A stretch of DNA of 64,000 bases from Liolophura sinensis (lineage: Eukaryota; Mollusca; Polyplacophora; Chitonida; Chitonidae): assembly GCF_032854445.1 (NCBI RefSeq), contig NC_088301.1, forward strand, positions 1,800,001-1,864,000, written 5' to 3'. A program made the position numbers and the translations under genes. Within the stretch, counting starts at the first letter, position 1; each line of letters opens with the position of its first letter. Below are positions 1-13,200 of the stretch, piece after piece. Under the pieces are notes generated by a model. That model did no database searches, had not been told where the DNA came from, and saw nothing but the letters and a program-made list of their open reading frames with translations.

Positions 1-557
1 TGTGTGATCATGTGCGTGATCATATGTGATTCTTATTTAGTCGGCTGTCATGCTTGGAATAACTTTTTGGTCGCAGTGTCTGCAACATTACTTCAGAAAC
101 TAAAATAACTTTGAATGATTGCAGCTGCTTTTTTATGAATATGTGTATATTGACTTCCTGAATGTTTTAATAAAGGAATTATGTACATGTACTCTGTGAG
201 TGCTTAGTCATGAATTGCTATAGAGGGCCCTTGAGAAGTTGACAAAATTTTACTCTCTTTACAAGGAATGGTTCATTTTCAGTCCAATTCAATAATAGAT
301 CTGTTCTATCAACAACTGCAGGAGTGAATACATTCTGATGTGAAGGTATTACATGTACAAAAGTTAAAGTTTCTCTGACTAATAAAATCATCTTTTATTG
401 CCTAAAAACTTGTAGCCAGTATGTGATAGTTTTTCAGAACTTTGCTATAATTTACATGTATTCTCTTTTACAATTTTACAGATACATTTATGTGATCAGC
501 ATGAAAATTGTGAGAAATAAAGCAGTTAAAAATAAATGATTATCTTCATTCAAAGCA
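1..557. other. Non-coding, no gene seen
   Basis: AT-rich single-copy sequence without a supportable reading frame. AATAAA occurs on the + strand at 169-174 and again near 515-535, so the end of an upstream transcript could lie here, but no coding exon supports that. Confidence 0.4.
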
Positions 558-832
558 GGGGGCCTCCGTGGCTCAGTCGGTTAGCGCGCTAGCGCAGCGT
601 AGTGACCCAGAAGCCTCTCACCAATGCGGTCGCTGTGAGTTCAAGACCAGCTCATGCTGGCTTCCTCTCCGGCCGTACGTGGAAAGGTCTGCCAGCAACC
701 TGCGGATGGTCGTGGGTTTTCCTCGGGCTGAGCCCGGTTTCCACCCACCATAATGTTGGCCGCCGTCGTATAAGTGAAATATACTTGAGTACGGCGTAAA
801 ACACCAATCAAAAAAAAAAAAAAAAAAAAAAA
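558..832 (+). mobile_element. Intact tRNA-derived SINE with target-site duplication
   Basis: The head resembles a tRNA gene, with an A-box-like TGGCTCAGTCGG and a B-box-like GAGTTCAAGACC. A conserved body follows, then the core ending TTGAGTACGGCGTAAAACACC, then a run of A. A perfect 12-bp duplication, TCATTCAAAGCA, flanks it at 546-557 and 833-844. This is the longest copy in the window; the other copies lack all or part of the head. Family membership (a mollusc SINE with a shared central domain) is from memory. Confidence 0.9.
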
Positions 833-844
833 TCATTCAAAGCA

Positions 845-3630
845 AGATTATAAAAGATGTTGGTAAATTGACAAAATTTGTATACTAGGTTCGGCAAGTC
901 ACTCTTATAACAGATCTGCAAAATACTGTAACTGAGTAAAAAGCAAATACAAAATTGGCAGGTATCGCATTAAAGTATGTCAGTTATGGAAATACACCGT
1001 AACATTTGGAACACATGCCAGTTAGCCAGCTGCTTCACTGTTTATTCACCAGAGAATCATATACAAGCTGTATGCCATTTGTCTTCTCACGCAGGGGATG
1101 ACAATTACATGCTGTGTACCAGTGTGGATGTACACCTTATGTAGATGGTGTCTAAGCAAAGCTCGAGGGCAATCATGATTAAACAGTGACACGGTTGGCA
1201 TTTAGAATATACAGCCATGAACCTAGTAAGGCAATACAGAACATTTACAGTAATGGCCCCGTGGAAAGTGCTACAAAACCATCTGATGGTAGTCAGGATG
1301 TCCTGGAAAGGTCAGGGCTGGCTGTTGCTTGGCTATTGTCTCACCAGCAGATGGTTCAATGCATGTGCAACTGTTTGGCGACCGCGATTGTTACACCCTA
1401 TATGCCCAGAACCATACTAAATAATACAGCGACACATGAGACATGCCAGACTGTGGCAAAATAAAAGTGCAGAAATGTCAGTGAGCATGAGGCTTGATAT
1501 TCTATATCAATTAAGTGAGAGTTAGTATTACCTGTATTAACTCTGTAAACAAGTCTGTATTATGAAGTACAGTCAAATGGCCATCAAAACAAAAAAAAGG
1601 CTTTTCCCTAGTTTTTATTCGGGATATCAATCTGATGAGTTTTTTTTTCTTTCTTCATGTTAATTTTTTTTAAATCCCAGTATTTTTTATGAAGGAAAAT
1701 TGTAAAAAGTAAGAATTGCCAACCGATCTACCCTATTTTTTGGCCAATAGGGTCAGATTATGCCCATGAGTTTTTTTAAGAATGGCTGATGTAAGTCTAC
1801 ACTTCATTCTCTGCTGTCAGAACCAATATGTTTTCTTCACCGCTTTCTCCTTTCCAACATGTAACACTGTTAATTATTAAGTTGGATCATTTTCCAAACT
1901 TCCTGAATTAGAACTGTGAATATCTGCCTGATTGCACTGCATTTTATGTTGTTGATGCACTATGGTGGGAGGAAACCCGGGGGAAACCCACGACCATCCT
2001 CAGGTTTTGATGCACTATAAATTTCTGCACTGCTAGTTGCACCTAGTTAAAATATATCAGAATTTTTGTCTGTTTTGGATAGAACTGAAGACTTTTTTGA
2101 ACGTGTTACTTCCTACCCTCTTGGAGGTTACCAAGGTAACAGAATGCCCTGACTTCACATCCAGCACCTAAAGCTCAAAAGAATGGTGGTCATGCTAGAT
2201 TGATTTTTTTGATATGTTGTAGAAAAAAGTGCAAGCTGCATGAAGCGGTATGGCATTGTACCACAGACATTTACACTCGTGTAACCTAGAAGTTTATATT
2301 TAGCTTTAACTAAATCTCTCTATTATATGAACAAGTGTTAACTGATCACACAAGAGATATAAACAATCAAGTAAGTTTTCATACTTTTTTTTTGAGGGGG
2401 GGGGGGGGGTAAAGCAGGACACTTTTAGGATAGTCGGGTGGGTAATATTCTTTTTGTGTGTGTATGTTTGTCTAATTTTAGGAACCAGCTGAAAATTTAG
2501 AGTATTGTGTAATAAATAAAAGAGTTGTACATGCATTAGCCTGTAATATATGTGACTTAACCAGCTGTGAAATTTACACCATATCATGATTTTACCTGAT
2601 GATCATTAATTGATATATTAACATTAGGCATTCATTTTTAGATCTGTATACGACACATGTACCTCTGGTCATGGTACTATATTTGTTAACCATTCAAACA
2701 CTTTATCCTTCTGATTATGTCACATTTTTGTTAATTTACTCTGGAAAGTTATTTTTTTAACTCTTCAACCAAAATATACTTGATAGTGATTGGCTAATGC
2801 TTTAATGCCCCATAATTCTCTTGTCTATTGGAGTTTTCCACACACACAAAAATGTCGTTTTGTGAAACCCATGGTGTGTTACTAATTGAAATGTGTGTTA
2901 TGTAGATAGATAAATATGGCTGTTTGACAAGGGAGTGTTAATGGAGGGGCATTTGAGCTCATGGATGTGACCACACTATTGAAGTCTGTTTGTATGTTGT
3001 GTAAATTACCCATCCTACAGGAAGTACATCTCAATCAACATCAAACCACTTTTTAAAATAGACTGCTTTTTTCCCCAGCCGTTTTACATAAGTTTTCATT
3101 TTAGAGCTGTAGAGAATTTGCTGTTGACTAAATCTATAAGATTGATATCCAGTGGATGGTGTCATTGAAGTGCACAGTTGTTGTCCTGCTTTCCCTCGCC
3201 TCTTTGCTCACTGTGCTCTGGGCGCTGTGGCGTGTAATGTAGCCACTGCTAATTGTCCACTCTGACACGAGAAAAACTGGCTCGCGTTACAGGCACGTGG
3301 CACTGTGTTGTAATCCGTGTAAATCACCTTAAGCCAACATAAGCGACGCATGGATAACAGTGTGTTCTCTTTTACAGCACAACATGTGTCTATATTTGAC
3401 ATAATAAATCCCTCTGGGTGTCAGTTCTTTCGTCTTTATAAGGTCTGTGGTAGACTCACTATTTCTCAGTATAAATGTTAACTCAGTAACTTCATCTGAC
3501 TAAGCATTGTTAAGTGACATAAGTAACAGTTCACTGTAATCCACTATCAGTTAGCCAGAGTATTTGTGGACTGATTGCGATCTGGTTAGGAGAAGTACTG
3601 TAGCAGACACTGACTGAACCGAAAGGAAAA
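845..3630. other. Non-coding stretch upstream of PDE7
   Basis: No supportable coding exon. It holds a small SINE remnant at 1965-2007 (- orientation) and a G homopolymer near 2396-2409. The 3180-3420 part is richer in CpG than its surroundings and precedes the candidate first PDE7 exon, so promoter or 5' UTR sequence could be here; no promoter element is clear enough to name. Confidence 0.4.
1965..2007 (-). mobile_element. SINE remnant
   Basis: A short stretch (GTGGGAGGAAACCC, then CCCACGACCATCC) matches the reverse complement of the SINE body at 680-760. Only about 40 bp survive. Confidence 0.65.
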
Positions 3631-3681
3631 ATGAAGCTGTACCTGCTGCCCCGGTTTAGTGTTTCAGGATATGACATCAAG
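3631..3681 (+). CDS. Candidate first coding exon of PDE7
   Basis: ATG in a good context (GAAAAATGA) opens 17 codons, MKLYLLPRFSVSGYDIK, ending at AAG|GTATTG in phase 0. This joins in frame to the exon at 10211, which begins RRGGIS. From memory, the short N-terminus of human PDE7A2 also ends in Lys just before RRGAIS. Against it: the exon is short, the donor is only fair, and 6.5 kb separates it from the next exon. An alternative first exon, here or outside the window, is possible. Confidence 0.4.
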
Positions 3682-6123
3682 GTATTGCACAAATTCTGCT
3701 GCTGTCTTTGTCATACTGAAGGTTGGCTCTGTGTAAGTCATGTACAATTGACAATGTATATGTAGTTACATTCATAGTCACTGTCTACACTGCATGGCTC
3801 ATGTTTCCTAGCTTGATCATTTGTATCATTCTACCTACCTGGCTCAGTTCTCTATAACATAACATGAGGGCTAGACGCCACACTGGTAATCCATGTCACT
3901 ATGAACAGCAGATGAAGGTACTGTATCAATTGTATCTATAAGTGTATAGTTAAAACTGACTAGATGTATTGTGTGTATTCTCGCAGTTTTCATTTACAGA
4001 ACTGTAGGAACGCAGGACTAGAAATATTATATAACTTAAGGTCATATTTTACATTAACTTACAAGTACAACCTGTTGGTATTAATTTTTATATATTAAGC
4101 GTTTAATTATATGTACACAAACTTCAAAAATATGTGTATAGGTGTATGTTACTGGTTGCAGTTACATCGAGTTAGAGGTGTGTACTTTATAGTGCTTAGC
4201 TAATTAGTTATTTTTAACCTTCCTTCATTTTAAGTTACATTTAAAATATAGCCTGGGAGTCGGAATTTTCCCCTCACTCATCATCTAACATCATGAGCAC
4301 GGGTTATTAGGGGTCCATGCTATCCTAGCAGGATACCTCTTGATAGCCTTCAGATTATTATTATTATTATTATCATTATTTAATACTGCACAATTTCTGA
4401 GAATATCTTGACCTCAGAATTATGAATGTCAGTGAATTTTTTCTGTTCTAGTTGTGGTTTTGACGTAATCACCAAAAAACTTTGTCGAAATAGTTCCATT
4501 TTTCTCCAAAATTCAACCTGCAAGAGCACATGAAACTTGTCACTGAAACTGTCCAGCTGCCTGTGGTTCAAATCCAGATAATTCCTGCCAATGTTTTTGT
4601 AATTTTTATCCCATTTTCATGAACTTTATTAACATCAGATGTGGGAAAAGACAAGTAGCATGGACCCCAGCAATGCTGCTGGAAAAGCGCTTTAATTTAA
4701 TTGTGCACTGCTAATTTATTTTTCCTTGCAGAGGGTGTCTTTCTCCTTTTACTTGACATTTTGGGACAAATCTGTTTCACTTAATCCGTATTGAAAATGA
4801 GAACTATAGAGAACATCATCATACGTCACGATGACCCAGTGGTGGAGATCACGGCCTGTCCTAGAGGTTACCTGCTCTCTCACCTGCTCTCTCACCTGTC
4901 CAAATATCCGAGCTCTCACCTCGCATACTTTTCCTGGTCACTAGCCAGTTATGCTTGATGTATAGCCTTCTTCCCGGGACATGTGAGGGAGATGCCAGTT
5001 GTAGTTATCTTAATATTTCTCCTTTGCTCATATAGGGGTGCCTTGATTCGGTCTCCTTATAGCTGAAGAAACATCATACTGCTGAAAAAATCCAATCCTA
5101 GCTCTGAATTCATCTTATCCGACATGACGGTGAAAAATGTTATCCTCTCTGAAAGCATCTTATCTGAGTTGAAAAAGTGTTGTTGTGGCTGATAAATTGC
5201 TTGACTGGCCGTGACATCTGCTTTTGCATGCTATCTATCTGTAGAATTACTGCTCTTTATTAATATTTAGTTATCATTTTTAAACGTAAAATGTCAGGAT
5301 TTCCTTTATACTTTATTATTACATAATTTATTATTATAATGACTCAGGTCTGACCCATTCATTTGTTTTATGTTATGGAGACAAAACTTTCAGTAAAGGT
5401 GATAACGAGAAAAGTGGATACAGAAGTTTTGAAAAAAAGGATTGGAGTACGATATTATTAACCTATGAGCTCCAGACACAAATCATTTAGAGATAAATAT
5501 GTAGAGTAAGCAGAGATCATGTAATGAGTGCATTGTAAGATGACTGTACCTGGAGATCGGGAACAGACATCAGTATGTACACAGTATTGTCACACGACAA
5601 CGACCTACGGAGGAAAAGCATGTTCAGTAACTGAGGACAAGGATCGAGTAAGAAGTGACCTACATCCTTGTGTGCAGTCCTCTTGCCCCATACACTCCTT
5701 GTACCTGAGAACATGTGATCACATAGCCACAGGGGACAGGGAACTCACTTCCTGACCTCTCTACCCCTACCCCTTACTTCATCCTCACTGATGAGCTCCT
5801 TGGCTGCTGAGAGTCATCAAGGGTTGTGTGTAGACAGAGGTGGACTGCATAGGATAGAGGATGAGTTTCAGAGCTGGTCCTGCTCCTCACACTGCTGTCT
5901 CTGCGCTTTTCCCACTGACTGACTGACTGATTGACTGATCGGCAGACTGCATGGATGTCAGGTGAGACTGTCAGGCAAACTTATACCACAGGTGCAAACC
6001 TTTTAACCTTCTCAAGTTTTCAGGTATAGGCTAGGTTATGTGTTTTATTTAAGTGGTGAGAGAGAGTGAGAAGTCTGAGCTGTAATAGCAGAGATGCTGA
6101 CAGTTGTAGCTTCATTTTACCTC

Positions 6124-7350
6124 ATTGTTATAAGTTAGCTGGATGAGTTGTTACATCATTGTTATAAGTTATCTGGATGAGTTGTTACATCATTGTTATG
6201 AGTTAGCTGGATGAGTTGTTACATCGTTGTTATAAGTTAGCTGGATGAGTTGTTACATCATTGTTATAAGTTAGCTGGATGAGTTGTTACATCGTTGTTA
6301 TAAGTTAGCTGAATGAGTTGTTACATCTTTGTTATAAGTTAGCTGGATGAGTTGTTTAATCATGGTTATAGATCAGCAGGATGATTTGTTACATTGTTGC
6401 TATAGTTTAGCTGGATGAGGTGTTGCTGTACATCATTGTTATAGCTTAGCTGGATGAGTTATTACATCATTGTTATAGCTTAGCTGGATGAGTTGTAACA
6501 TCATGGTTATAGCTGAGCTGGATGAGTTGTAACATCATTGTTATAGCTTAGCTGGATGAGTTGTAACATCATTGTTATAGCTTAGCTGGATGAGTTGTTA
6601 CATCATTGTTATAGCTTAGCTGGATGAGTTGTTACATCATTGTTATAGCTTAGCTGGATGAGCTGTTACATCATTGTTACATCATTGTTATAGCTTAGCT
6701 GGATGAGTTGTTACAGCATTGTTATAGCTTAGCTGGATGAGTTGTTACATTGTTGCTATAGTTTAGCTGGATGAATTGTTGCTGTACATCATTGTTATAG
6801 CTTAGCTGGATGAGTTGTTACACCATTGTTATAGCTTATCTGGATGAGTTGTTACATCATTGTTATAGCTTAGCTGGATGAGTTGTAACATCATTGTTAT
6901 AGCTTAGCTGGATGAGTTGTAACATCATTGTTATGGCTTAGCTGGATGAGTTGTTACATCATTGTTATAGTTTAGCTGGATGAGTTGTTACATCATTGTT
7001 ATGGCTTAGCTGGATGAGTTGTTACATCATTGTTATAGCTTAGCTGGATGAGTTGTAACATCATTGTTATAGCTTAGCTGGATGAGTTGTTACACCATTG
7101 TTATAGCTTAGCTGGATGAGTTGTAACATCATTGTTATAGCTTAGCTGGATGAGTTGTTACATCATTGTTATAGCTTAGCTGGATGAGTTGTAACATCAT
7201 TGTTATAGCTTAGCTGGATGAGTTGTTACATCATTGTTATAGCTTAGCTGGATGAGTTGAAACATCATCGTTATAGCTTAGCTGGATGAGTTGTTACATC
7301 ATTGTTATAGCTTAGCTGGATGAGCTGTTACATCATTGTTATGGATCAGC
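6124..7350. repeat. 34-bp minisatellite, about 36 copies
   Basis: Tandem copies of a 34-bp unit containing TTAGCTGGATGAGTTGTTAC. Variants differ at TATAGC or TATAAG and at TTGTTAC or TTGTAAC. Copies near 6363-6430 and 6750-6790 carry extra bases. Confidence 0.95.
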
Positions 7351-7783
7351 AGAATGAGTTTAGAACATTTAGAACAAATGAATTAAGGCCTTCAGAGCAC
7401 CTGTTAAAACCTCACTGCAAGAATCTGTCATACACAAAACAGAGCTGAGTGCAAAACACTTATCTATTATTTTGTTGTGTTGTGATGATGAAAGTAGATA
7501 TCAAAACATGTGGTTAAACAGGATGGTGTGATCGTGAGTTTCTAAGACTTTGCCTTGCTCATTTCCGTCCTGTTTAACTTCCACATCATACAGTACTTCA
7601 GTTTGAGTACATATATCTGCGTGACTGTACTTGGTGGTAGTTGGTCTTAGTGCAAATATAATGGTTGGTAGGAAGCACTTACATAAACAGTCAGTTACAC
7701 AAATGACCTCGCCATGCGCAGGGGATTCACCCCTTCTCACCAGTATACATGTTGGCATGATCTGAATAGGAGGTGCAACATTA

Positions 7784-8250
7784 CTGCTGGTACAGGTAAA
7801 ATATGTGCTGGACATTTAAAGTAACAATTACCTGCATTTGATCCAGTATATACATATAGCTGTGAACTCAGTGGGAGGTGAGACAAAACTGCTGGTACAG
7901 GTAAAATATGTGCTGGACATTTAAAGTAACAATTACCTGCATTTGATCCAGTATATACATATAGCTGTGAACTCAGTGGGAGGTGAGACAAAACTGCTGG
8001 TACAGGTAAAATATGTGCTGGACATTTAAAGTAACAATTACCTGTATTGGCAATCAACTCTTCGACCAAACATACAGTTGTGAACTCAATGGGAGGTGAA
8101 ACAAAATCTCTGGTAGAGGTATGTTCTGGACATTTTAAGTAATGATTGGCAATCAGCCCTTTGTTTCAATATATAGTTATGAGCTCAGTTAGAGGTGGAA
8201 CAAACTTGCTGGTAGAGGTAGTGGATGTTCCGGAGTACTTACCTGTACCT
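7784..8250. repeat. 105-bp tandem repeat, three clear copies plus decayed ones
   Basis: Units start at 7784, 7889 and 7994 with CTGCTGGTACAGG. Decayed copies continue to about 8250. The unit length is a multiple of three, which explains the open frame seen on the - strand; no protein is implied. Confidence 0.9.
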
Positions 8251-9841
8251 GTATAGACAATAAACTCTTTGAAACAGGACAGACATAGAGATAAACTAGA
8301 CGAGAAACAAAATTTCTGCTACATGTGTTACATGATATATAAAAATCAGTACACTTTGTAGCTGTCTATATAGGATATCAGCACCCTTTACTTCAGGACA
8401 GATGTAAACAAAAACAGGCGCATGTCACCTGTGTAGATTGTCAACTACATTCCACTATCAACAGATACATGTAGACTATGCAGGCTGCTGACACTACATA
8501 CCTGTATGTTGTCTGATTTAAAACACTTCCTAGTTACCTGTAGAAACAGTAGGTGTGTGGAGTGTGAAGAGTGATTGCCTAGCATGTATAGAAAGCTGGC
8601 TGGTTTCACCTGTTTTACTGGTCCGGGTGTGTACATGTGTATGTCTGTCATTTTTGGATTACAGGTAGATGTCAGATGTACATGTATGAGAAAGCATAGC
8701 AAATAAGGCCTCATTTACCCAGTATGTGACATTTCACTGCAGGTCGGTTAACACCATGCAAGCTGACATTTTCGTCTTGGGTGGACTGTGTACATTCTAC
8801 ATTGGTCAGTGTGTCAGCTCAAAATTTTTTTTCATCAATATATTTGCATTTTTTTTTTATATGTAACACTTATGTAAGTATCCTTTCTTTGGTTTAGGAA
8901 CAGTAGAACAATCTTGCAGATGAAATAAGTGTTTTTGTATCTTGTAGATGATATGACAACTGATACTCAGGATATAACTGATACTCATCTACCTGCTGTG
9001 TGTGTGTTCTTTTTTTTGGGGGGTGGGGGGGTGGTGGATAGGCTGCATTTAACATTTGCAGATACTGTATGTACAAATAGCCTCATACATCCCCAACATC
9101 TTCAGTATGTGGATTGGGACAAAATGATGATCAGCTCAGACAGTTATTGTATGCTACTCCACCGACCACAATTATAAGCTCTCTTGAGTGAGCAGCATGT
9201 GTTTTTTCACTTTTGGGGGCAGAGGAGTGAGATTACAGAATTCAATTTTGGGGACAGAGGAGAGAGATAACAGAATTAACCTGGCATGAATAGTTATTTT
9301 AATTATTTAATGGTTGTAAAAAGGTAACAATTTACTAGGAAGAGCGTGCTTTGATCGTCCCAAGAACTCATCAATTTATTTAAAAGGCCTGCAGGGAACA
9401 TTTTAGTTGTTCCACTTCTTCGGTGCATTGCTTTGATACAGTCTATACATTGATCAGTTTGTGGTTTTGTGTATTCAGCCTTAACTATGGTGTACTGTTT
9501 CGATGTTCACATACAGAATTAAAATAGATTGGGGTTATAAGTGCTTGTGCAGTTCAATTTTCTGGTGTTATATAAGCTTTCACACCTTGTTTTGTTTAGA
9601 ATATCTTGGCCAGATGCATACATTTTGTAAGGTTTTCAATGATTTCCATCTCTACAAAATCACTAGTACATTAGTCTAAATTTGAGCTGTTTTAGGTTTT
9701 GAAATTTTGTCAAATTGATTTTTTTCCAGCTTATGCAAATAGAGGGTTGTAACTGTAGCTTTTTGTTCATATCCTTCCATGTTTTTTTACTATTCTTACA
9801 CACAAACTAGGGAACACCCAGTACTATACATGGAGAGTCAT

Positions 9842-10227
9842 TCATTGGATTAACAACTGCATACTAAATAAGCCTTTCTATACTCCACAGAGACGTGGTG
9901 GGATATCATTGGGTTAACAACTGCATACTAAATAAGCCTTTCTATACTCCACAGAGACGTGGTGGGATATCATTGGGTTAACAACTGCATACTAAATAAG
10001 CCTTTCTATACTCCACAGAGACGTGGTGGGATATCATTGGGTTAACTACTGCATACTAAATAACCCTTTCTATACTCCACAGAGACATGGTGGGATATCA
10101 TTGGGTTAACAACTGCATACTAAATAAGCCTTTCTATACTCCACAGAGACGTGGTGGGATATCATTGGGTTAACTACTGCATACTAAATAAGCCTTTCTA
10201 TACTCCACAGAGACGTGGTGGGATATC
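9842..10227 (+). repeat. 64-bp array of 3' splice-site modules ending in the PDE7 exon
   Basis: Six copies of a 64-bp unit. Each holds TACTAAA (like a branch site), CCTTTCTATACTCCACAG (pyrimidine tract and AG) and the first exon bases AGACGTGGTGGGATATC. The AGs end at 9890, 9954, 10018, 10082, 10146 and 10210; only the last is followed by the true exon. After any upstream AG the frame reads RRGGISLG (RHGGISLG in the fourth copy) and then TAA. Confidence 0.95.
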
Positions 10228-10271
10228 GTTTGACCGTTCAGACAAGACCGCCTTGTATGTGCGCATGCTGG
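10211..10271 (+). CDS. PDE7: PDE7 exon 2: RRGGIS and RMLG block
   Basis: CTCCACAG|AGACGT to CTGG|GTAAGT, ending in phase 1. It encodes [20 protein letters not shown] and the first base of Gly, very close to the human PDE7A block RRGAIS...TALYIRMLG. In PDE7A1 the RRGAI motif binds and inhibits the catalytic subunit of protein kinase A. This exon's start is the last copy of the 64-bp array. Confidence 0.92.
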
Positions 10272-13200
10272 GTAAGTTTTGCATTTCTTCAGCATTACGT
10301 GCGTTGTTTCATTAATACAGATAAAAGAATGGTATCATGATCATGTTGCTTCAGAAACTTGAATGTCTCTCCTAAATTATAAACTTCATAACTGTGTAGA
10401 AATTTAAAACATTGTTTGTTTCAGTGGGAAAATGTGCCCAAGGCACTACACTGTATGCAGTGCTCTGTAAAGCGGGGACTTATGTGTATTTTGTGGCTTG
10501 AAATGAAATGGTAAATTATTGGAATATGGAATGAGGTAAATTCTGCCGTCTGGTATTATAGGTTTTGCATCCTGACATTAATTTGTTCTTTAAGACAAAA
10601 ATTTAGATATGAATTGTTTGAGCTGATTTTAATGCTTAATGTTTGACAAATGTAAATACTGTCTGGTTTAAGCTCTGATGAAAATGGGTAGCACATAAAC
10701 ACTTTATACAACATCAAAACATCTTAATAAACAGAAGCCTGACAGCCATCGCCATGCCAACAAGTGCTCTCCCCACTGATGGTTTCTGTCAGACATATGT
10801 TTAAGGGATATCTATGCATATGTAAAGATCAAGTTTTAAATTTCATTATAAAATTTCTTTCACATTGGAACTTTGAACTTTGGAGCATGCATTGCTAGGA
10901 CCAACTTTAGAAAGGCACCAGTATAGGAAAGAGTTGTATATCTGGACAATTTCCATGGAAACGTCTCATCTTTGGAAATGCTTTGGTTCTGTGAAGCGTG
11001 TCATCTTTATTAATGGCAAGTTCTTTTATTTGGTGAAGAATGGATTTCACCAGTGAACTATAATAGTGAATTTTAATTTTCTACCTATGGGTCTAAAATC
11101 ATGAAAGATAAAAGGCCTAGTTTATGTAGCTATGGCAACCAGTTTAACATGTATAAGTGGCTATGGCAACCAGTTTAACATGTATAAGTGGCTCTAACAG
11201 TTTGACATTTTGTTTGTTATCATGGACCATGCTTTTACTTATTATAACGGAGGGGCCCTGAAGTGCCAACACCTGCTTTTTTCAGACGTTACAGCTACAA
11301 AGGTACGAATAGATTTGGCAAGGGAGAGTTGGGTGGAGTGGGAGGATGTTTCGGTGTCTTTGAGACACCCTATTCTGACAAAATTAACATGGGAGAGACA
11401 GGGAAAATTAATGGGAAATTTAGAAGTGAGACAGCCTGATTTCAAATTCTGGCTAAATCTGCCAAAATATGTAACTATTGCATGACTAATTGTATCACAG
11501 TACTACAGTATTACCATGTTACCCAGTTGTTATTGGTATATCGTTCAGAATTAAATTTCTAGATCTTAACTAAGAAAAAGAGTTCATACATACTCCTGAT
11601 TTTTTGTGTCGTATACAAAATATACCTGTAATAACAATATACCTGTAATAACAATATACCTGTAATAACAATATACCTGTAATAATAATATACGTGTACA
11701 TGTACAACCATAGCACCAGTATATACAGGGATGCCTGAAGAGCTTGTTAGAACAATGAACTGATACAACACATCTAACTGTGACATCAACATCCATATCC
11801 TGCTCTATCTTGTCTCTCGTAAATGGCTGATAGGTTGCCTTAATACCACTTAAACAGTTGTAGAACATCAAGACATGCCTGGTTATCACTTAGATGTGAA
11901 CATTGTGAACAAACCAGCGCTGTTGTTAAGGAGGCATTGAGGGTAACCTGTACGAACATCTGGCCACAAAGCTGTTATCTTCTGAATTAATAGTTCATAC
12001 CTGAATATATATGTCAGTGACCCCTAGGTCACATGATCCAGGTCTCTGACATCATTCCCTGAAGATCTGGGTAAGGGAGAAGTATTATGTTTCATTTACG
12101 TCTTTGTTTTGCCCTTGGTGCCCTTTGCCCTTGGTGCCCTTTGCCCTTGGTGCCCTTTGCCCTTTGCCCTTGGAGATTTTAAGCACTGTGCATGCATGTA
12201 TCGAAGCGATAACAATTGGAATTTTCCTATTAAAACTGAAAGTATCAAAGTATTAAATGTATCAATTAGACATAAAAGAGGAAAAACAACTCTTATCCAT
12301 AAGGGAAGTATTGGCCAAAGCTTTGATACAGGTGTGTATAGTAAGATAAGGACACCGGAATTATCAGCATGCAAAAGATGAATTTAGTTGTCAGAAGAAA
12401 CTTTGATCTGTTTTCATTAATGCATGTAACAGGTGTAACAGAATATATTCCACGAAATGACTTAAAAGTGTGCTCATTTTATTTGTTGTAATTTTGCCGT
12501 ATTATTAAAATACCAAACAGGGAACTTATCCCAGTTTTGAACCCAGTTTTGAAATGGTTATTTAAGAGTTAATTTGAATTGTCTGCTCAGATGAATAAGT
12601 TTACATGTAGATATAATTCACCCAGGTATAACGGTTAGAGGGATTGACGATAAATAGGGGCCTCACCTGTATATATGTGTGCAGTAGACAGTGTATCTAA
12701 AACGTGTTTTCCCTAGGTACCTGTAGGTGTTCGTATTTAGCTCTGCTTTATCCAGGAAGTGTAAACAGTCTTAATAAGTAAAACCCTGGATCTTTGCTGA
12801 CTTCAGGTGTTTTTAGTGTGGTTATCAGCCACGAGGTGGGACAGGGTACAATATTCCAGGTAAGCAGGAAAGGTAAGCCGTGTGTAAGCGAGCTCTGCAG
12901 GGGTCTTTTGTGTCACACGGAACGGTTCTTCTCCACTGCCGTGTTCAGCTTCCCCCTGCCTGTACTTACCTGCGTCATCACTGCGTGTCACAGCCATGTG
13001 TAGACTTGAAATCTGACGTAAATGGATAATCCTTTAATATGTTTTTGAAAGAGGCATTGGTGCTGGAATACGGCTCTTGAGAAAATGAGAATACCAAGCC
13101 TTTCTGATGTAGATGTCTCCATTGTCCTTGTCAAAGAACATAATACTACTGCTGACGTTTTGGCAAGCATGCGTGGACAAACACAAAAACTCTTACTCCA

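Larger units (their letters stand above)
3682..10210 (+). other. PDE7 intron 1 (if the first exon is right)
   Basis: Non-coding. It contains an ATT microsatellite at 4357-4380, a CTGA run near 5918-5945, the 34-bp and 105-bp arrays, and the 64-bp splice-acceptor array at its 3' end. No coding exon could be supported in the stretches 3.7-6.1 kb and 8.3-9.8 kb. Confidence 0.5.

Noticed and set aside
565-660. tRNA gene
   Set aside because: A and B boxes are present, but the sequence continues into the SINE body and is flanked by a target-site duplication; no full cloverleaf is seen.
7784-8069. The 105-bp repeat as a fourth splice-junction array
   Set aside because: It contains CAGGTAAAAT- and CTGCAG-like words, but no exon could be tied to it by phase or homology.
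8756-8804. Alternative first exon of PDE7 (ATG with a hydrophobic stretch, donor GTCAGT)
   Set aside because: It would end in phase 1 and does not fit exon 2, which must start in phase 0; joining gives a stop in exon 2.
12109-12381. Open frames on both strands at 12.1-12.4 kb
   Set aside because: They begin in a short C/T repeat and are open on opposite strands at once; no similarity recognised.
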